Part shown: piece by piece, positions 37,166-46,605 of the stretch
Numbering within the stretch: position 1 is the first letter of the stretch
How the letters are laid out: every line of letters begins with the position of its first letter
Assembly: GCA_021777755.1 (NCBI GenBank)
Contig: JAJYDE010000005.1
Coordinates: 42,146 to 106,145 of the forward strand
Direction: 5' to 3'
Origin: Deltaproteobacteria bacterium
GTDB taxonomy: Bacteria; Desulfobacterota; Syntrophobacteria; Syntrophobacterales; Syntrophobacteraceae
DNA length: 64,000 nucleotides
The notes under the pieces: generated by a model
What the model saw: the letters and a program-made list of their open reading frames with translations, nothing else
Databases searched by the model: none
Told to the model about the DNA's origin: nothing
Position numbers and translations under genes: made by a program

Positions 37166-38001
37166 TTCAGGTGGAAAAACCGACCGAACTTCTCCGGGAA
37201 GAATCGCTGCCCGAGTCCGGCCCAAAGGCTGCCGGCGCGGACAAGCGGATCATTATCACCCTGGTTGCGCTTTTCGGGCTCATCGCAACGGTGGCGCTGG
37301 TCCTTTTGTACGTGGTGCCCTATTATGGTCTTGGCGCCATTTCGGTCCACCTGCCCCTGGTAATGGGGATTCTGACCGGGCTGGGGGCGGTTGTGCTTCT
37401 GGGCAGCCTGGCGCTTCTGTGCGTCGTTTTCGGCCTTGGCCGGGATATCTACTTTTCCCGAAAACTTCGCAGTGTGGCCATTCGGCTGCTGCTGCCGATC
37501 CTGATCTGTGTCGGACGGCTGGTGGGTTTTCGCCGTGAACAGGTCCAGCATGCGTTCGTAGCGGTCAATAACGAACTGGTTTTGGCCCAGTGCCGAAACG
37601 GCAAGCCTCTCAAATCTGTGCTGCTTCTCATGCCGCATTGTCTGCAGGACAGGGACTGCAAAGTCAAAGTCACTTATAAGGTACAGAACTGCAAGCGCTG
37701 TGGCAAGTGCACCATAAAGAATCTGCTCGAGCTTTCGGAAAAATACGGCGTGCATCTTGCGGTAGCCACCGGGGGCACCATTGCGCGCAGGATCGTGATC
37801 GACACCCGCCCCGACCTTATCATCGCGGTCGCTTGCGAACGAGACCTTACGAGCGGCATCCAAGATACGACTCCCCTGCCGGTTTTCGGAATTTTCAACC
37901 AGAGGCCTTTCGGACCCTGCATCAATACCCTGGTTCCCGTAGAGGAGGTGGAAGCCGTGCTGGAACAGGTTTTTCCGGAGGGGCGAAAGGATTCGCAATA
38001 A
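37162..38001 (+). CDS. DUF116 family membrane protein with Cys motif
   Basis: This 279-residue protein has two N-terminal membrane helices ('IIITLVALFGLIATVALVLL' and 'GILTGLGAVVLLGSLALLCV') and a cytoplasmic DUF116 domain: 'SVLLLMPHCLQDRDCKVKVT', 'CKRCGKCTIKN', then 'HLAVATGGTIARRIVIDTRP'. The CxxCxxC cluster with another Cys in 'CLQDRDC' could bind iron-sulfur or zinc. Its function is unknown. The start overlaps the fmt stop (ATGA), so it is translationally coupled within the translation-initiation operon, and rsmB follows. The role in that set is not established. Confidence 0.9.
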   Translation: MIQVEKPTELLREESLPESGPKAAGADKRIIITLVALFGLIATVALVLLYVVPYYGLGAISVHLPLVMGILTGLGAVVLLGSLALLCVVFGLGRDIYFSRKLRSVAIRLLLPILICVGRLVGFRREQVQHAFVAVNNELVLAQCRNGKPLKSVLLLMPHCLQDRDCKVKVTYKVQNCKRCGKCTIKNLLELSEKYGVHLAVATGGTIARRIVIDTRPDLIIAVACERDLTSGIQDTTPLPVFGIFNQRPFGPCINTLVPVEEVEAVLEQVFPEGRKDSQ

Positions 38002-38032
38002 CTTCTCATCGTTGGTTTAGAGATTTTTCCTG

Positions 38033-39433
38033 ATGGTTACCTCACGAATTCTGGCCTACCAGATCCTGCTGCACCTCGAGCAGAAAGCGCCCCATCTCGA
38101 CCGGCTGATCCGCACCACGTTGGAGCGCCATTCGAGGCTCGGGGAGCGCGACCGGGCGCTTCTAACCGAGCTTGTCTACGGTGTGGAACGCTGGCGGGGT
38201 CGGCTCGACTGGCATATCGACCAGCTAAGCCGCACGCCGCCCGAAAGAATTTCCCCGCAAGTGCGGCTCCTGCTTCGGCTCGCCCTCTACCAGATCCTTT
38301 TTTTGGACCGTATTCCCGATCACGCGGCCGTAAACGATGCGGTGGAGATCGCCAAGAACAGCCAGCCTCCACACGTCATCCGGTTTATCAACGGGCTTTT
38401 GCGTGAGGCGGCGCGAAGAGCCGAGCGGTCGGAAGACCCGGAGGACCGCGGACCCCTTGCATCAACGCCCGCACGCGGCCGGTGGAATTGGCCGGATTGG
38501 CAAAAAGACCCCGCCGCCTGCATTTCCATTATGACTTCCAACCCGCTGTGGCTGGTTCGCAGGCTTGTCGCCGAGATCGGCCCGGAAGAGGCGGCCCGTT
38601 TTTTCGAAGCCGGCAACAAAATCGCCCCGGCGGTCTTTAGAATCAACACCCTCAAGATTTCCCGCGAAGAAGCGTTGGCCTGTCTACACAAAGAAGGTAT
38701 TGCGGCCGAGAGCTCTTCCCGGTTGGAAGGCGCCATTTCCGTAAGAGCGCCAAGACGGGACATGACGGAGACCGAGGCTTTCCAGCGCGGTTTTTTGCAA
38801 CCGCAGGACGAGGCTTCGCAGATCGTTTCCCTGTTGCTTGCTCCAGGGCCGGGCGAGCGGGTTTTGGACCTTTGCTGCGGTCTGGGCGTCAAATCAGCCC
38901 ACCTTGCCATGCTGATGAAAAATGAGGGGGAAGTGCTGGGCGTCGACACGGCCGCCTGGAAGCTCGACGAGGCGCGAAAGAACGCGGAAAGGCAGGCAAT
39001 AACGATTTTTCGCACCCTGGCCGAAGATGGACTGGCGCTCCAGCCTGAATCGACCGGTCTTTTCGACCGGGTGCTGCTCGATGCCCCCTGCACCGGTTTG
39101 GGGGCCGTACGCAGAAAACCGGACATAAAGTGGCGAAGGCACATTAAGGACAGCTACCGGATGTCTCTGATTCAAAGGGAACTTCTCTTGCAGGCGGCTC
39201 GGTTTGTAAAGCCGGGGGGCGTTCTGGTCTACGCGACCTGCACGGTGGTAAGAGAGGAAAATGAGGCGGTGGCCGACTATCTTGGCGATTTTCATCCCGA
39301 GTTCGTCCTGGAGCCGGCTTCTCGGCACCTGTCCCCACTTTGCCGGGACATGGTTTCGGGGCCCTACTACCGCTCCTGGCCTCATAAGCATGAGACCGAC
39401 GGTTTTTTTTCGGCCAGATGGAGACGGGCTTGA
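38033..39433 (+). CDS. rsmB: 16S rRNA (cytosine-967-C5)-methyltransferase
   Basis: RsmB methylates C967 of 16S rRNA. The N-terminal NusB-like RNA-binding domain (about 5-130, 'LLTELVYGVERWRGRLDWHI') is followed by the SAM domain with 'VLDLCCGLGVKSAHLAMLM', the RNA-methylase motif 'DAPCTGLGAVRRKPDIKWR' (first catalytic Cys) and 'GGVLVYATCTVVREENEAV' (second Cys). 466 residues is normal for the family. It lies 31 bp after the DUF116 gene. Confidence 0.94.
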   Translation: MVTSRILAYQILLHLEQKAPHLDRLIRTTLERHSRLGERDRALLTELVYGVERWRGRLDWHIDQLSRTPPERISPQVRLLLRLALYQILFLDRIPDHAAVNDAVEIAKNSQPPHVIRFINGLLREAARRAERSEDPEDRGPLASTPARGRWNWPDWQKDPAACISIMTSNPLWLVRRLVAEIGPEEAARFFEAGNKIAPAVFRINTLKISREEALACLHKEGIAAESSSRLEGAISVRAPRRDMTETEAFQRGFLQPQDEASQIVSLLLAPGPGERVLDLCCGLGVKSAHLAMLMKNEGEVLGVDTAAWKLDEARKNAERQAITIFRTLAEDGLALQPESTGLFDRVLLDAPCTGLGAVRRKPDIKWRRHIKDSYRMSLIQRELLLQAARFVKPGGVLVYATCTVVREENEAVADYLGDFHPEFVLEPASRHLSPLCRDMVSGPYYRSWPHKHETDGFFSARWRRA

Positions 39434-39491
39434 AAGCCGGTGAACGGGTAAGTCGGAATTGCTTTATCCGAATCTGGTAATTTCCCAAAAT

Positions 39492-39509
39492 ACAAATTCG
39501 CAAATTTGT
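39492..39509. promoter_or_regulatory. Near-palindrome upstream of trpB2
   Basis: The sequence acaaattcgcaaatttgt pairs at 16 of 18 positions and lies 67 bp before the trpB2 start in an A/T-rich stretch. It could be an operator or part of the promoter; no regulator can be assigned. Confidence 0.35.
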
Positions 39510-39575
39510 TTTATATATGGCTCTCGCCTTTTGGGCACGCACGATAATCGACCGTAAATCGGTCAGGAGGAGAAA

Positions 39576-40937
39576 ATGGAGCAAAGAAAGATCGTTTTGG
39601 CAGACAGCGAAATCCCCAGGCAGTGGTACAATATACAGGCCGACCTGCCTAAGCCGATGTGTCCGCCTCTTCATCCGGGAACAGGCAAGCCGGTGAATCC
39701 CGAAGACCTGGCCCCGGTTTTTCCGATGAATCTGATAGAGCAGGAAATGTCGACCCAACGCTGGATCGATATCCCGGAACCGGTGCTTGAAAAATATCTT
39801 CTGTGGCGGCCCACGCCCCTTTGCCGGGCGATCAACTTCGAAAAGCTCCTCGACGCCCCCGTAAAGATTTACTACAAGTATGAAGGGGCAAGTCCTCCGG
39901 GGTCTCACAAGCCCAACACCGCGGTGCCGCAGGCCTACTACAACAAGGTCTTCGGCATAAAGCGGCTTTCGACCGAAACCGGGGCCGGTCAGTGGGGAAG
40001 CGCTCTGAGCATGGCCTGCGCGATGTTTGGCCTGGAGTGCAGGATTTTCATGGTAAAAATCAGTTACCAACAAAAGCCTTATCGGCGGCTCATGATGGCA
40101 ACCTGGGGGGGCGAGTGCATCCCCAGTCCGAGCGACCGGACGCAAGCGGGGAGAAACATCCTGGCCGAGGATCCCGACTCTCCCGGCAGCCTGGGGATAG
40201 CCATCAGCGAGGCCATCGAGGACGCGGTGGGAAACAAGGATTCGCGCTACTCGCTTGGCAGTGTTTTGAATCACGTTCTTCTGCATCAAACGGTGATAGG
40301 GCTGGAGGCGCAAAAACAACTCGCGAAGATCGGGGAAAATCCCGACGTCGTGATGGGATGCGCCGGCGGGGGAAGCAATTTCGCGGGAATCGCCCTGCCC
40401 TTTGTGTGCGATAAAATCCACGGCAAGAATATATCCGTGGTGGCCGCGGAACCCACCTCCTGTCCCACCCTGACTCGGGGGCCTTTTGCCTACGACTTCG
40501 GAGACATCGCCATGACTACCCCACTTCTGCCCATGCACACTCTCGGACACGGGTTTGTGCCCGAGCCCATTCACGCGGGGGGATTGCGCTATCACGGCAT
40601 GGCCCCCATCGTGTCCCATCTGGTCAAGGAAGGCATCGTCGAGGCAAGGGCCTACGACCAGATCGAGACCTTTACCGCGGGGGTGAAATGGGCACGCTCC
40701 GAAGGAGTCATTCCCGCGCCCGAGACCAATCACGTTATCGCCGCGGTGGTGCAGGAGGCCGAGCGCGCAAAGCAGGAAGGAAAGGAAAAGACCATACTTT
40801 TCACTTTCAGCGGCCACGGGATAATAGACCTGGCGGCATACGACGCGTTTTTATCCGGAAAGCTCGCTCAGCACCGGCTAAGCGATGAGGAGATAGCGCG
40901 GGCTCTTAAAGGGATCGAGAACCTCCCGAAACCCTAG
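39576..40937 (+). CDS. Tryptophan synthase beta-like PLP enzyme (TrpB2 type)
   Basis: A 453-residue PLP enzyme of the TrpB2 subfamily, about 50 residues longer than TrpB1. The PLP lysine lies in '[20 protein letters not shown]', and the phosphate cup '[16 protein letters not shown]' is present. TrpB2 proteins act with or without an alpha subunit, making Trp from indole and serine or salvaging indole. No trpA or other trp gene is adjacent. 'caggagg' precedes the ATG. Confidence 0.93.
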   Translation: MEQRKIVLADSEIPRQWYNIQADLPKPMCPPLHPGTGKPVNPEDLAPVFPMNLIEQEMSTQRWIDIPEPVLEKYLLWRPTPLCRAINFEKLLDAPVKIYYKYEGASPPGSHKPNTAVPQAYYNKVFGIKRLSTETGAGQWGSALSMACAMFGLECRIFMVKISYQQKPYRRLMMATWGGECIPSPSDRTQAGRNILAEDPDSPGSLGIAISEAIEDAVGNKDSRYSLGSVLNHVLLHQTVIGLEAQKQLAKIGENPDVVMGCAGGGSNFAGIALPFVCDKIHGKNISVVAAEPTSCPTLTRGPFAYDFGDIAMTTPLLPMHTLGHGFVPEPIHAGGLRYHGMAPIVSHLVKEGIVEARAYDQIETFTAGVKWARSEGVIPAPETNHVIAAVVQEAERAKQEGKEKTILFTFSGHGIIDLAAYDAFLSGKLAQHRLSDEEIARALKGIENLPKP

Positions 40938-40943
40938 TGGAGA

Positions 40944-40997
40944 GGGACGCGGGGGCGCCCGGAGACAGGTTCGGCTTCGGACGCCCCGTCCCTTTTC
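40944..40997 (+). terminator. Terminator-like hairpin after trpB2
   Basis: The sequence gggacgcgggggcg pairs imperfectly with cgccccgtccc over an about 25-base loop region, followed by 'tttt'. It lies 7 bases after the trpB2 stop. Confidence 0.6.
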
Positions 40998-41055
40998 ATT
41001 GTGCAATAGACGAGGTTGAACCAGGGTTGTGTTGCAGAAACCGGAGGCGGACGCC

Positions 41056-41316
41056 ATGGACGCAAGCGATCAACTTTGTATAAGATGTCCGCGGCTGGGC
41101 GGGGAAGCGCCCTTCACCTACTGTCTGCGCGAAGGGGGTACTCTGCCGTGCTATCGGATTGTTGCCTGCTGGCAGCCCTACTTTCCCGTGGCAAGCTATT
41201 TGAAAGAGCGCCTTTCGCCGCGGCAATGGCAGGAATTGGAAGGCCGAAGGCCGAAGGAAAAGCTCAGCTCGCTTCTCGAGTTGATCGATGCGGCCAAGGG
41301 AAGCAAAAAAACCTGA
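41056..41316 (+). CDS. Small Cys-rich protein of unknown function
   Basis: The 86-residue soluble protein has five cysteines in its first 45 residues ('CIRCPRLGGEAPFTYCLREG' then 'LPCYRIVACWQPYFPV'), arranged C-x2-C-x13-C-x8-C-x6-C. That spacing could bind zinc or an iron-sulfur cluster. The C-terminal half is a charged helix. The ATG at 41056 with 'ccggagg' 8 bases upstream is preferred over the tracked 41029. It is not recognised as any named family. It stands alone between trpB2 and a kinase-like gene. Confidence 0.65.
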   Translation: MDASDQLCIRCPRLGGEAPFTYCLREGGTLPCYRIVACWQPYFPVASYLKERLSPRQWQELEGRRPKEKLSSLLELIDAAKGSKKT

Positions 41317-41420
41317 GTCTGATAACGATTTGTTCGACATTCTTTCCAAAATGGATGGAAGTTTTAGATTATATTCGGGATGTAAGGTTTCCGGCCTCCA
41401 ACGGATGAAGGGCAGCCAAG

Positions 41421-42083
41421 ATGGTCCGTCCAACAGTCATAACGATCATGCGGGAACTGGGAAGCGGGGGCTCTTACGTGGCCCTGCAGGCGGCAAGGCA
41501 GCTTGGATATGCGTACATCGACCAGCAGATCCTGCGGGAGGCTGCCAAAGAGCTTGGTTGCCACGAGGCGGAGCTGGAAAACAGGGACGGACGCTTGCAG
41601 AGCTTCTGGGAAAAGCTCATAGACGTATTTGCCATGGGCGCTCCCGAGGGGATCTACACCCCCCCGCCACACTGGATTTCCGATGAGCGATTGATCGAGA
41701 CCGAAAACCGCCTCATGCGCGAACTGGCTTCCAAGGGGCCATGCGTGGTCGTCGGGCGGGGGGCCTTCTATATCCTGCGGGGGGAGGAGAAACTGTTCAA
41801 TGTGTTCATCCACGCCCCCCTCAGTTTCCGAATACGAAGGGTGATGGGCATGTACGGCGCCGCAAATGAGAAGGAAGCCGCCGGGATGATCGATCGAAGC
41901 GACCAGGAGCGCAACCGCCACATTCGTTTCTCCACGGGCCTCAATCGTTTGGATGTCCGCAATTACCATCTTTCCATCGACACGGGAATGATCGACTTCG
42001 CATCGGCTGCGGAGATGATCGTCAACAGTGCGCGCAAAGCAACAGAAGAAGGCGACTGGCCTTGGGTCCGGGACCCGGCTTGA
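41421..42083 (+). CDS. Cytidylate kinase-like family protein
   Basis: This 220-residue P-loop protein matches the AAA_26 'cytidylate kinase-like' group: 'ITIMRELGSGGSYVALQAA' replaces the standard Walker A, then 'LGYAYIDQQILREAAKELG' and the central 'CVVVGRGAFYILRGEEKLFN' with the lid 'IDRSDQERNRHIRF'. Members are found beside transport and stress genes. Substrate is unknown and it is not the housekeeping Cmk. Followed after about 100 bp by an MFS exporter. Confidence 0.88.
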   Translation: MVRPTVITIMRELGSGGSYVALQAARQLGYAYIDQQILREAAKELGCHEAELENRDGRLQSFWEKLIDVFAMGAPEGIYTPPPHWISDERLIETENRLMRELASKGPCVVVGRGAFYILRGEEKLFNVFIHAPLSFRIRRVMGMYGAANEKEAAGMIDRSDQERNRHIRFSTGLNRLDVRNYHLSIDTGMIDFASAAEMIVNSARKATEEGDWPWVRDPA

Positions 42084-42180
42084 TCATTTCTGCAAGACTG
42101 CTGATGCCCCCGTTCATCTGAAGCGCTTTTCCAGTGTCTTCTCCGGATAATGGCGGCATGATCAAAGGAGATGGAAAGGC

Positions 42181-43773
42181 GTGAGCCCCAAAAGCGTTCC
42201 CCTTGGCGCCATGAATGAATGGCGGCCAAGTTTTAATCCTTGGCTGATTGCCATCTCCGTCATGCTGGCGACTTTTATGGAAGTGCTGGACACCTCCATC
42301 GCCAACGTGGCCCTGCCTCATATTGCCGGAAATCTTTCCGCCACAACCGATGAAGCCACCTGGGTACTGACCAGCTATCTGGTGTCCAACGCCATAGTAC
42401 TGCCCGCTACGGGTTGGTTGGGCATCCGGTTCGGGCGCAAACGCTTTCTCATGGTCTGCATCGCGATGTTTTCGGTGGCCTCGGCCACCTGTGGAGCGGC
42501 CCCAACGCTTGCCTGGCTGATCGTGGCCAGGATCATCCAGGGGGCGGCGGGCGGGGCTCTCCAACCCATTTCACAGTCCATTCTCCTGGAGAGTTTTCCG
42601 CCGGCAAAGCGCGGGGTGGCCATGGCGGCCTTTGCAATGGGCGTGGTGGTGGCACCGATAATCGGTCCCACCCTGGGGGGATGGCTTACCGACAATTACA
42701 GCTGGCGCTGGATCTTCTATATCAACATTCCGGTGGGCGTACTGGCCCTGTATTTGTGTCAGCTGTTCATAGAAGATCCTCCTTATCTTTTGGCCGCAAG
42801 GCGTTCCGCGGGACGAATCGATTACGTGGGATTCTCTTTCATGGCCATCTGGCTGGCCAGCCTGCAGATCATACTGGACAAGGGGGAGCGCGACGACTGG
42901 TTTTCAGCCCCGTGGCTGCGCTGGGCGGCCGCGATCTGTCTTATCGCAATGATTTGCTTCATTATCCGGGAACTTGTGACAGAGGAGCCCATCGTCGATC
43001 TGAGGGCGCTCAAGGAGCGCAACTTTGCGGTGGGAACGGCCCTTGTGACCCTTGTCGGCGTGGTGCTCTACAGCACGATCACTTTGCAGCCGCTAATGGT
43101 GCAAAGCCTCATGGGATATACGGCCTTCTGGAGCGGAGTGGCTCTTACTCCGCGCGGCATCGGGGCAATCATCGCCGTTTTTTTCGTGGGCAGGGTCATC
43201 GGAAGGCTGGACAGCCGAAAACTTATCGTCTGCGGCTTTCTTTTGCTGGCCTATTCCTCCAACATGCTAAGCGGGTTGAACCTGCAAATCTCGATTTTGA
43301 ACATCGCCTTGCCCAATATCCTCATGGGGCTTGCGATGGGCCTCATTTTCGTACCTCTTGCCACGACCACCATGGCCGGCCTGCCAAACGAGAAAATGGG
43401 CAACGCCACCGGGATTTTCAACCTGATGCGGAACATCGGGGGCAGTTTCGGAATCTCGATTGTGACCACCATGCTCGCCCGCGACGCCCAAAGGCACCAG
43501 ACCTACATCGCGGCCCGCATAAGTCCCTACAATCCTATTTTTCAGCAATATTGGGCCAGACTGCAGGCGCTTCTCAGTTTTCGCGGCCCCTCGGATCACA
43601 CGGCACAAAAAGCCTTCTTGTCCATCTACGGCCTGGCGGTGCGGCAGGCCACTCTTCTGGCTTATATGGATGATTTCAGGTTCCTTGCCGTGTGCAGCCT
43701 TCTTTGCGTACCGGCGGCCCTGGCGTTAAAAAAATTAAGCCTTCGCAAGGGCCCGCCGATCGGCGTTCACTAA
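42181..43773 (+). CDS. DHA2-family MFS multidrug exporter (14 TM, EmrB/QacA type)
   Basis: The 530-residue transporter has about 14 hydrophobic segments. Motif A 'GWLGIRFGRKRFLMVCIAMF' and motif C 'APIIGPTLGGWLTDNYSWRW' mark drug:proton antiporters of the DHA2 branch. The first helix carries 'VLDTSIANVALPHIAG', the common D1 motif. The start is GTG after 'aaaggagatgg'. No EmrA-type adaptor is adjacent, so it may work alone in the inner membrane or share the TolC encoded at 53.4 kb. Confidence 0.93.
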   Translation: MSPKSVPLGAMNEWRPSFNPWLIAISVMLATFMEVLDTSIANVALPHIAGNLSATTDEATWVLTSYLVSNAIVLPATGWLGIRFGRKRFLMVCIAMFSVASATCGAAPTLAWLIVARIIQGAAGGALQPISQSILLESFPPAKRGVAMAAFAMGVVVAPIIGPTLGGWLTDNYSWRWIFYINIPVGVLALYLCQLFIEDPPYLLAARRSAGRIDYVGFSFMAIWLASLQIILDKGERDDWFSAPWLRWAAAICLIAMICFIIRELVTEEPIVDLRALKERNFAVGTALVTLVGVVLYSTITLQPLMVQSLMGYTAFWSGVALTPRGIGAIIAVFFVGRVIGRLDSRKLIVCGFLLLAYSSNMLSGLNLQISILNIALPNILMGLAMGLIFVPLATTTMAGLPNEKMGNATGIFNLMRNIGGSFGISIVTTMLARDAQRHQTYIAARISPYNPIFQQYWARLQALLSFRGPSDHTAQKAFLSIYGLAVRQATLLAYMDDFRFLAVCSLLCVPAALALKKLSLRKGPPIGVH

Positions 43774-43794
43774 AGGATTGGTGCGAAGGGATTT

Positions 43795-43998
43795 CTAATG
43801 GAAGGCCTCACCCGGTTTGACCCCCAGGGCTGTAAGGAGCTTGGCCATGGGACAAAACCCGGTGAAGGAAGCCTGCACCATGTTTGCACCCACAAAAGCC
43901 GTAAACCACAACCACTTGGGCGACCAGACAAGATAGAGCAGCAGGCTCACAAGTATGAAACTTCCGGCAATGCGCAATACCAGACGGTCGACGTTCAT
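43795..43998 (-). CDS. DUF2892 (YgaP-like transmembrane) protein
   Basis: The 67-residue protein consists mainly of two hydrophobic helices ('[18 protein letters not shown]' and '[20 protein letters not shown]'), with a Cys-Pro at '[14 protein letters not shown]'. This is the DUF2892 pattern, also the membrane part of rhodanese YgaP. Many such proteins sit near sulfur-handling genes. The ATG at 43998 with 'aaaaggagattgcg' is chosen over the tracked 44052. Confidence 0.85.
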   Translation of the reverse strand: MNVDRLVLRIAGSFILVSLLLYLVWSPKWLWFTAFVGANMVQASFTGFCPMAKLLTALGVKPGEAFH

Positions 43999-44477
43999 CG
44001 CAATCTCCTTTTTTTGATTTGAACAAGTTAACTGCTGAGAAGCCATCATCAAGCGCTTCGGAATATCCGACCCATGACTCCTGTAGTATACCCCCCGACC
44101 GAATACAGCTCAAGGCCCGCGGCAATTTTATCGGTAGCCGAACACGTGTTCCGATAACCGGAAACTCTCAATTTTTCGGCTTGCGCTCTCAACATGATAT
44201 TGATATGGATGCTCGTTTGGGAGCGTCGAACGTCCAACCCGATTCAGAGCCCTGTTTGCGACGGGGATGAAGCCCTCTTGCGGCTTGCCGCTCCTGTGAA
44301 TATGGATGGGCGCGAACTGCACACTGTTTTCGACTTCAGAAGGCATTTCTTAGCTGCTGCTGTTCCGGAAGTTTCCATTGCGAAGGAGTTCCCGTTTTCG
44401 GAAGACGGGTTCTTTCACGTTGAGCGGATGCTCTGTTACCGATTCTTATGATTACTCGCTACCTGGAGGGGGACACG
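43999..44477. other. Intergenic region before the first porin
   Basis: About 480 bases between divergent genes. No ORF here has a recognisable domain, and no clear promoter pair or repeat was found. The last 20 bases carry the porin's strong ribosome site. Confidence 0.35.
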
Positions 44478-46136
44478 ATGTTGAAATCTCAAAGACGAGC
44501 ACCCGGAGGGGGAAGACAATGGAAGGCAGCCGCCATCCTTAAGGTGCTGTTGTTCGCATTCTTCCTTTCGGGGCCGGGGGTGGCCGCCGCCCAGGAGAGC
44601 GTTGCCGAGCAGCTCCTCGATATTATGAAGGCAAGGCATGAGATAAGCGAAAAGCAATACAACGACTTGAGGAAACAGGCGCAAAGGGAAAAGGCCGCCA
44701 TGCGGGCGGCCATCACCAGACAGGTTGAAAAGGAGTTGGCCGGGCAGAAGGCGGCCATCGCCGATCAGGTGAAAAAGCAGGCGGCGGAACAGAAAAAAAC
44801 GCGGGCCGCCGAAGTAGCGGCGCAGGTAAAGGCGGCGCAGGCCAAAATCGAGAAGGAGGAAAACCCCCACGGGTTCCACACCGTATGGCGAAACGGTATT
44901 GTCACTGAAAGCAAGGACGGGGCTTTCAAACTGCATGTCGGCGGGTACGGAGAAACAGATTTTGGCTCGATGAACGCCGGGGCGGACATGAAGGGGCTGG
45001 CAAAAACGACCGGTACGACCGCAACCGGCCATGGGGCCGAGATAAGAAGGCTGCGGCCCACGATTACCGGAACCCTGTACGGCAATGTCGATTTCGAGTC
45101 CCAAATGGATTTCGGCGACGGAAACGTCAGAGTTACCAATTTATGGGCCAGGCTGAACGACGTTCCTTACATCGGGCATGTGGTGGTCGGCCATCAGAAG
45201 GAGAACTTCTCCCTGGAGGAGCTGACCTCCGATGAATGGACAACATTCATGGAGCGCGCGCTTCCCAATACTTTTGCCGTCGGCAATGTGAACAAGGATT
45301 ACAATACGGGCGTAAAGACCTACGACCAGGAACTGGATGACCGCCTGACCTGGGCACTGGGAGCTTTCATCAACCAGAGCAATCCTTCCGGGAGCTTTTT
45401 CAACGACTATGAAAACACCGATCTTGTGGCGCGGCTAACCGCGCTTCCGTGGTACGAGGACAAGGGTTACTACCTGCTCCACATCGGTTGCGGCTATTCT
45501 TACCGAGCCCGCAAGACAAACCACCCAACCCTGGATTACCAGAGTACGCCCGAGTTTCATCTGACCAACCTCAATACGATAGACACGGGCCTTCTGCCGG
45601 CCACGGCCGCCAACACCGTCAACCCGGAACTGGGGCTTGGAGTCGGCCCTTTCTCGCTTCACGCCGAGTATTTCAACTCCATGGTCAATGCGAACACCAA
45701 ACTGACATACAACACCGTTTCCAATCTGGCTGGAACAAAAATCCTCAATCCCGATTTTGAAGGATACTACGCCGAAGCAGCCTATTTTATCACCGGCGAG
45801 CACAGGCCCTACGACGTGAACGAGGGGATCTTCACCAGAACCGTTCCATTCCGCAATTTCAACACCAAAACCGGGGGGACGGGAGCATGGGAGCTGACCG
45901 CGCGTTTTTCCCACGCGAACCTGACGAGCGGCGGGGTAACCGGCGGAAACGAAAATGACGTGACTTTGGGTGTCAACTGGTACTGGAACCCGAATGTGAA
46001 GTTGGCCCTAAACTATATTTTTGCTCGCGTTTATGATCGGACTTATGTGGCCGGTGTCGGAAACCGCGCCTTTCTGAAAACGATGTCCGACGATGATGCC
46101 AATATAGTGGCCATGCGGATGCTGTTCGACTTCTGA
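44478..46136 (+). CDS. OprP/OprO-like outer-membrane porin
   Basis: The 552-residue protein has a signal peptide ('LLFAFFLSGPGVAAAQ'), a charged coiled coil (about 35-120, 'VAEQLLDIMKARHEISEKQY' then Ala/Lys/Gln-rich), and a beta-barrel domain of the phosphate-selective porin O/P type ('LRPTITGTLYGNVDFESQMD', 'GHVVVGHQKENFSLEELTSD'). It ends in Phe ('RMLFDF'), the outer-membrane insertion signal. Specificity is not visible. The ATG at 44478 (after 'ggaggggg') is preferred over 44448. A terminator follows. Confidence 0.9.
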   Translation: MLKSQRRAPGGGRQWKAAAILKVLLFAFFLSGPGVAAAQESVAEQLLDIMKARHEISEKQYNDLRKQAQREKAAMRAAITRQVEKELAGQKAAIADQVKKQAAEQKKTRAAEVAAQVKAAQAKIEKEENPHGFHTVWRNGIVTESKDGAFKLHVGGYGETDFGSMNAGADMKGLAKTTGTTATGHGAEIRRLRPTITGTLYGNVDFESQMDFGDGNVRVTNLWARLNDVPYIGHVVVGHQKENFSLEELTSDEWTTFMERALPNTFAVGNVNKDYNTGVKTYDQELDDRLTWALGAFINQSNPSGSFFNDYENTDLVARLTALPWYEDKGYYLLHIGCGYSYRARKTNHPTLDYQSTPEFHLTNLNTIDTGLLPATAANTVNPELGLGVGPFSLHAEYFNSMVNANTKLTYNTVSNLAGTKILNPDFEGYYAEAAYFITGEHRPYDVNEGIFTRTVPFRNFNTKTGGTGAWELTARFSHANLTSGGVTGGNENDVTLGVNWYWNPNVKLALNYIFARVYDRTYVAGVGNRAFLKTMSDDDANIVAMRMLFDF

Positions 46137-46189
46137 TCGGCAAGTGGACCGGCCTGCCTGCAACAACCCGCCTTGTAAGTATTTCCCCC

Positions 46190-46219
46190 CCGGACGGACC
46201 CGAGCTGTCCGGTTTTTTT
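46190..46219 (+). terminator. Rho-independent terminator of the first porin
   Basis: A 6-bp stem ccggac / gtccgg with an 11-base loop and a run of seven T. Its sequence resembles the terminator after the second porin. Confidence 0.8.
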
Positions 46220-46314
46220 ATCAATTCTTCGGACCAAATCCGACGGTGGGCTATCGTTTCGAGTCCGTTATCGGGGGTATCAACTGCAAGTTTAGGTCCC
46301 CTTTCGTAACGCAA

Positions 46315-46343
46315 TTGACATAAATGTGAACCTCTGCTGTAAC
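46315..46343 (+). promoter_or_regulatory. Predicted promoter for the second porin
   Basis: A perfect -35 (ttgaca) and a -10-like tgtaac are separated by 17 bases. Transcription from here would give a 5' leader of roughly 255 bases before the porin start, which leaves room for regulation by structure or small RNA. Confidence 0.45.
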
Positions 46344-46605
46344 ACTTCTTCTGTACAACCAATCGCGTAACTCGAAAAGAAGCGGGGAACCGGCAGCCTG
46401 AAAAATCACGTTCTGAATCTTTTCACGATTCAATCAGAAAAGAGACTGGAGGCGTTCGCCGCCGGCCGGGCCGGGGCCGAGCGGGTGAATGGCTGTTTTT
46501 GCGCGTGGAAGGGGGTGAAGATTAGCCTTTTTGGTATTAAACATCGACAGGGGCCGACTTGGAAAGAACTTGGCAGGAATTCTTGAGGAGAAAAGAGGAG
46601 ATTTT

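Larger units (their letters stand above)
46137..46605. other. Intergenic region between the two porins
   Basis: About 470 bases holding a terminator for the first porin (46190-46219), a well-formed -35/-10 pair (46315-46343), and then a long leader of about 260 bases before the second porin. No gene is supported. Confidence 0.5.

Noticed and set aside
39144-40817. 557-codon minus-strand ORF
   Set aside because: Antisense to rsmB end and trpB2; a GC-rich shadow without motifs.
42414-43673. 419-codon plus-strand ORF
   Set aside because: Out-of-frame shadow of the MFS exporter; no hydrophobic segments.
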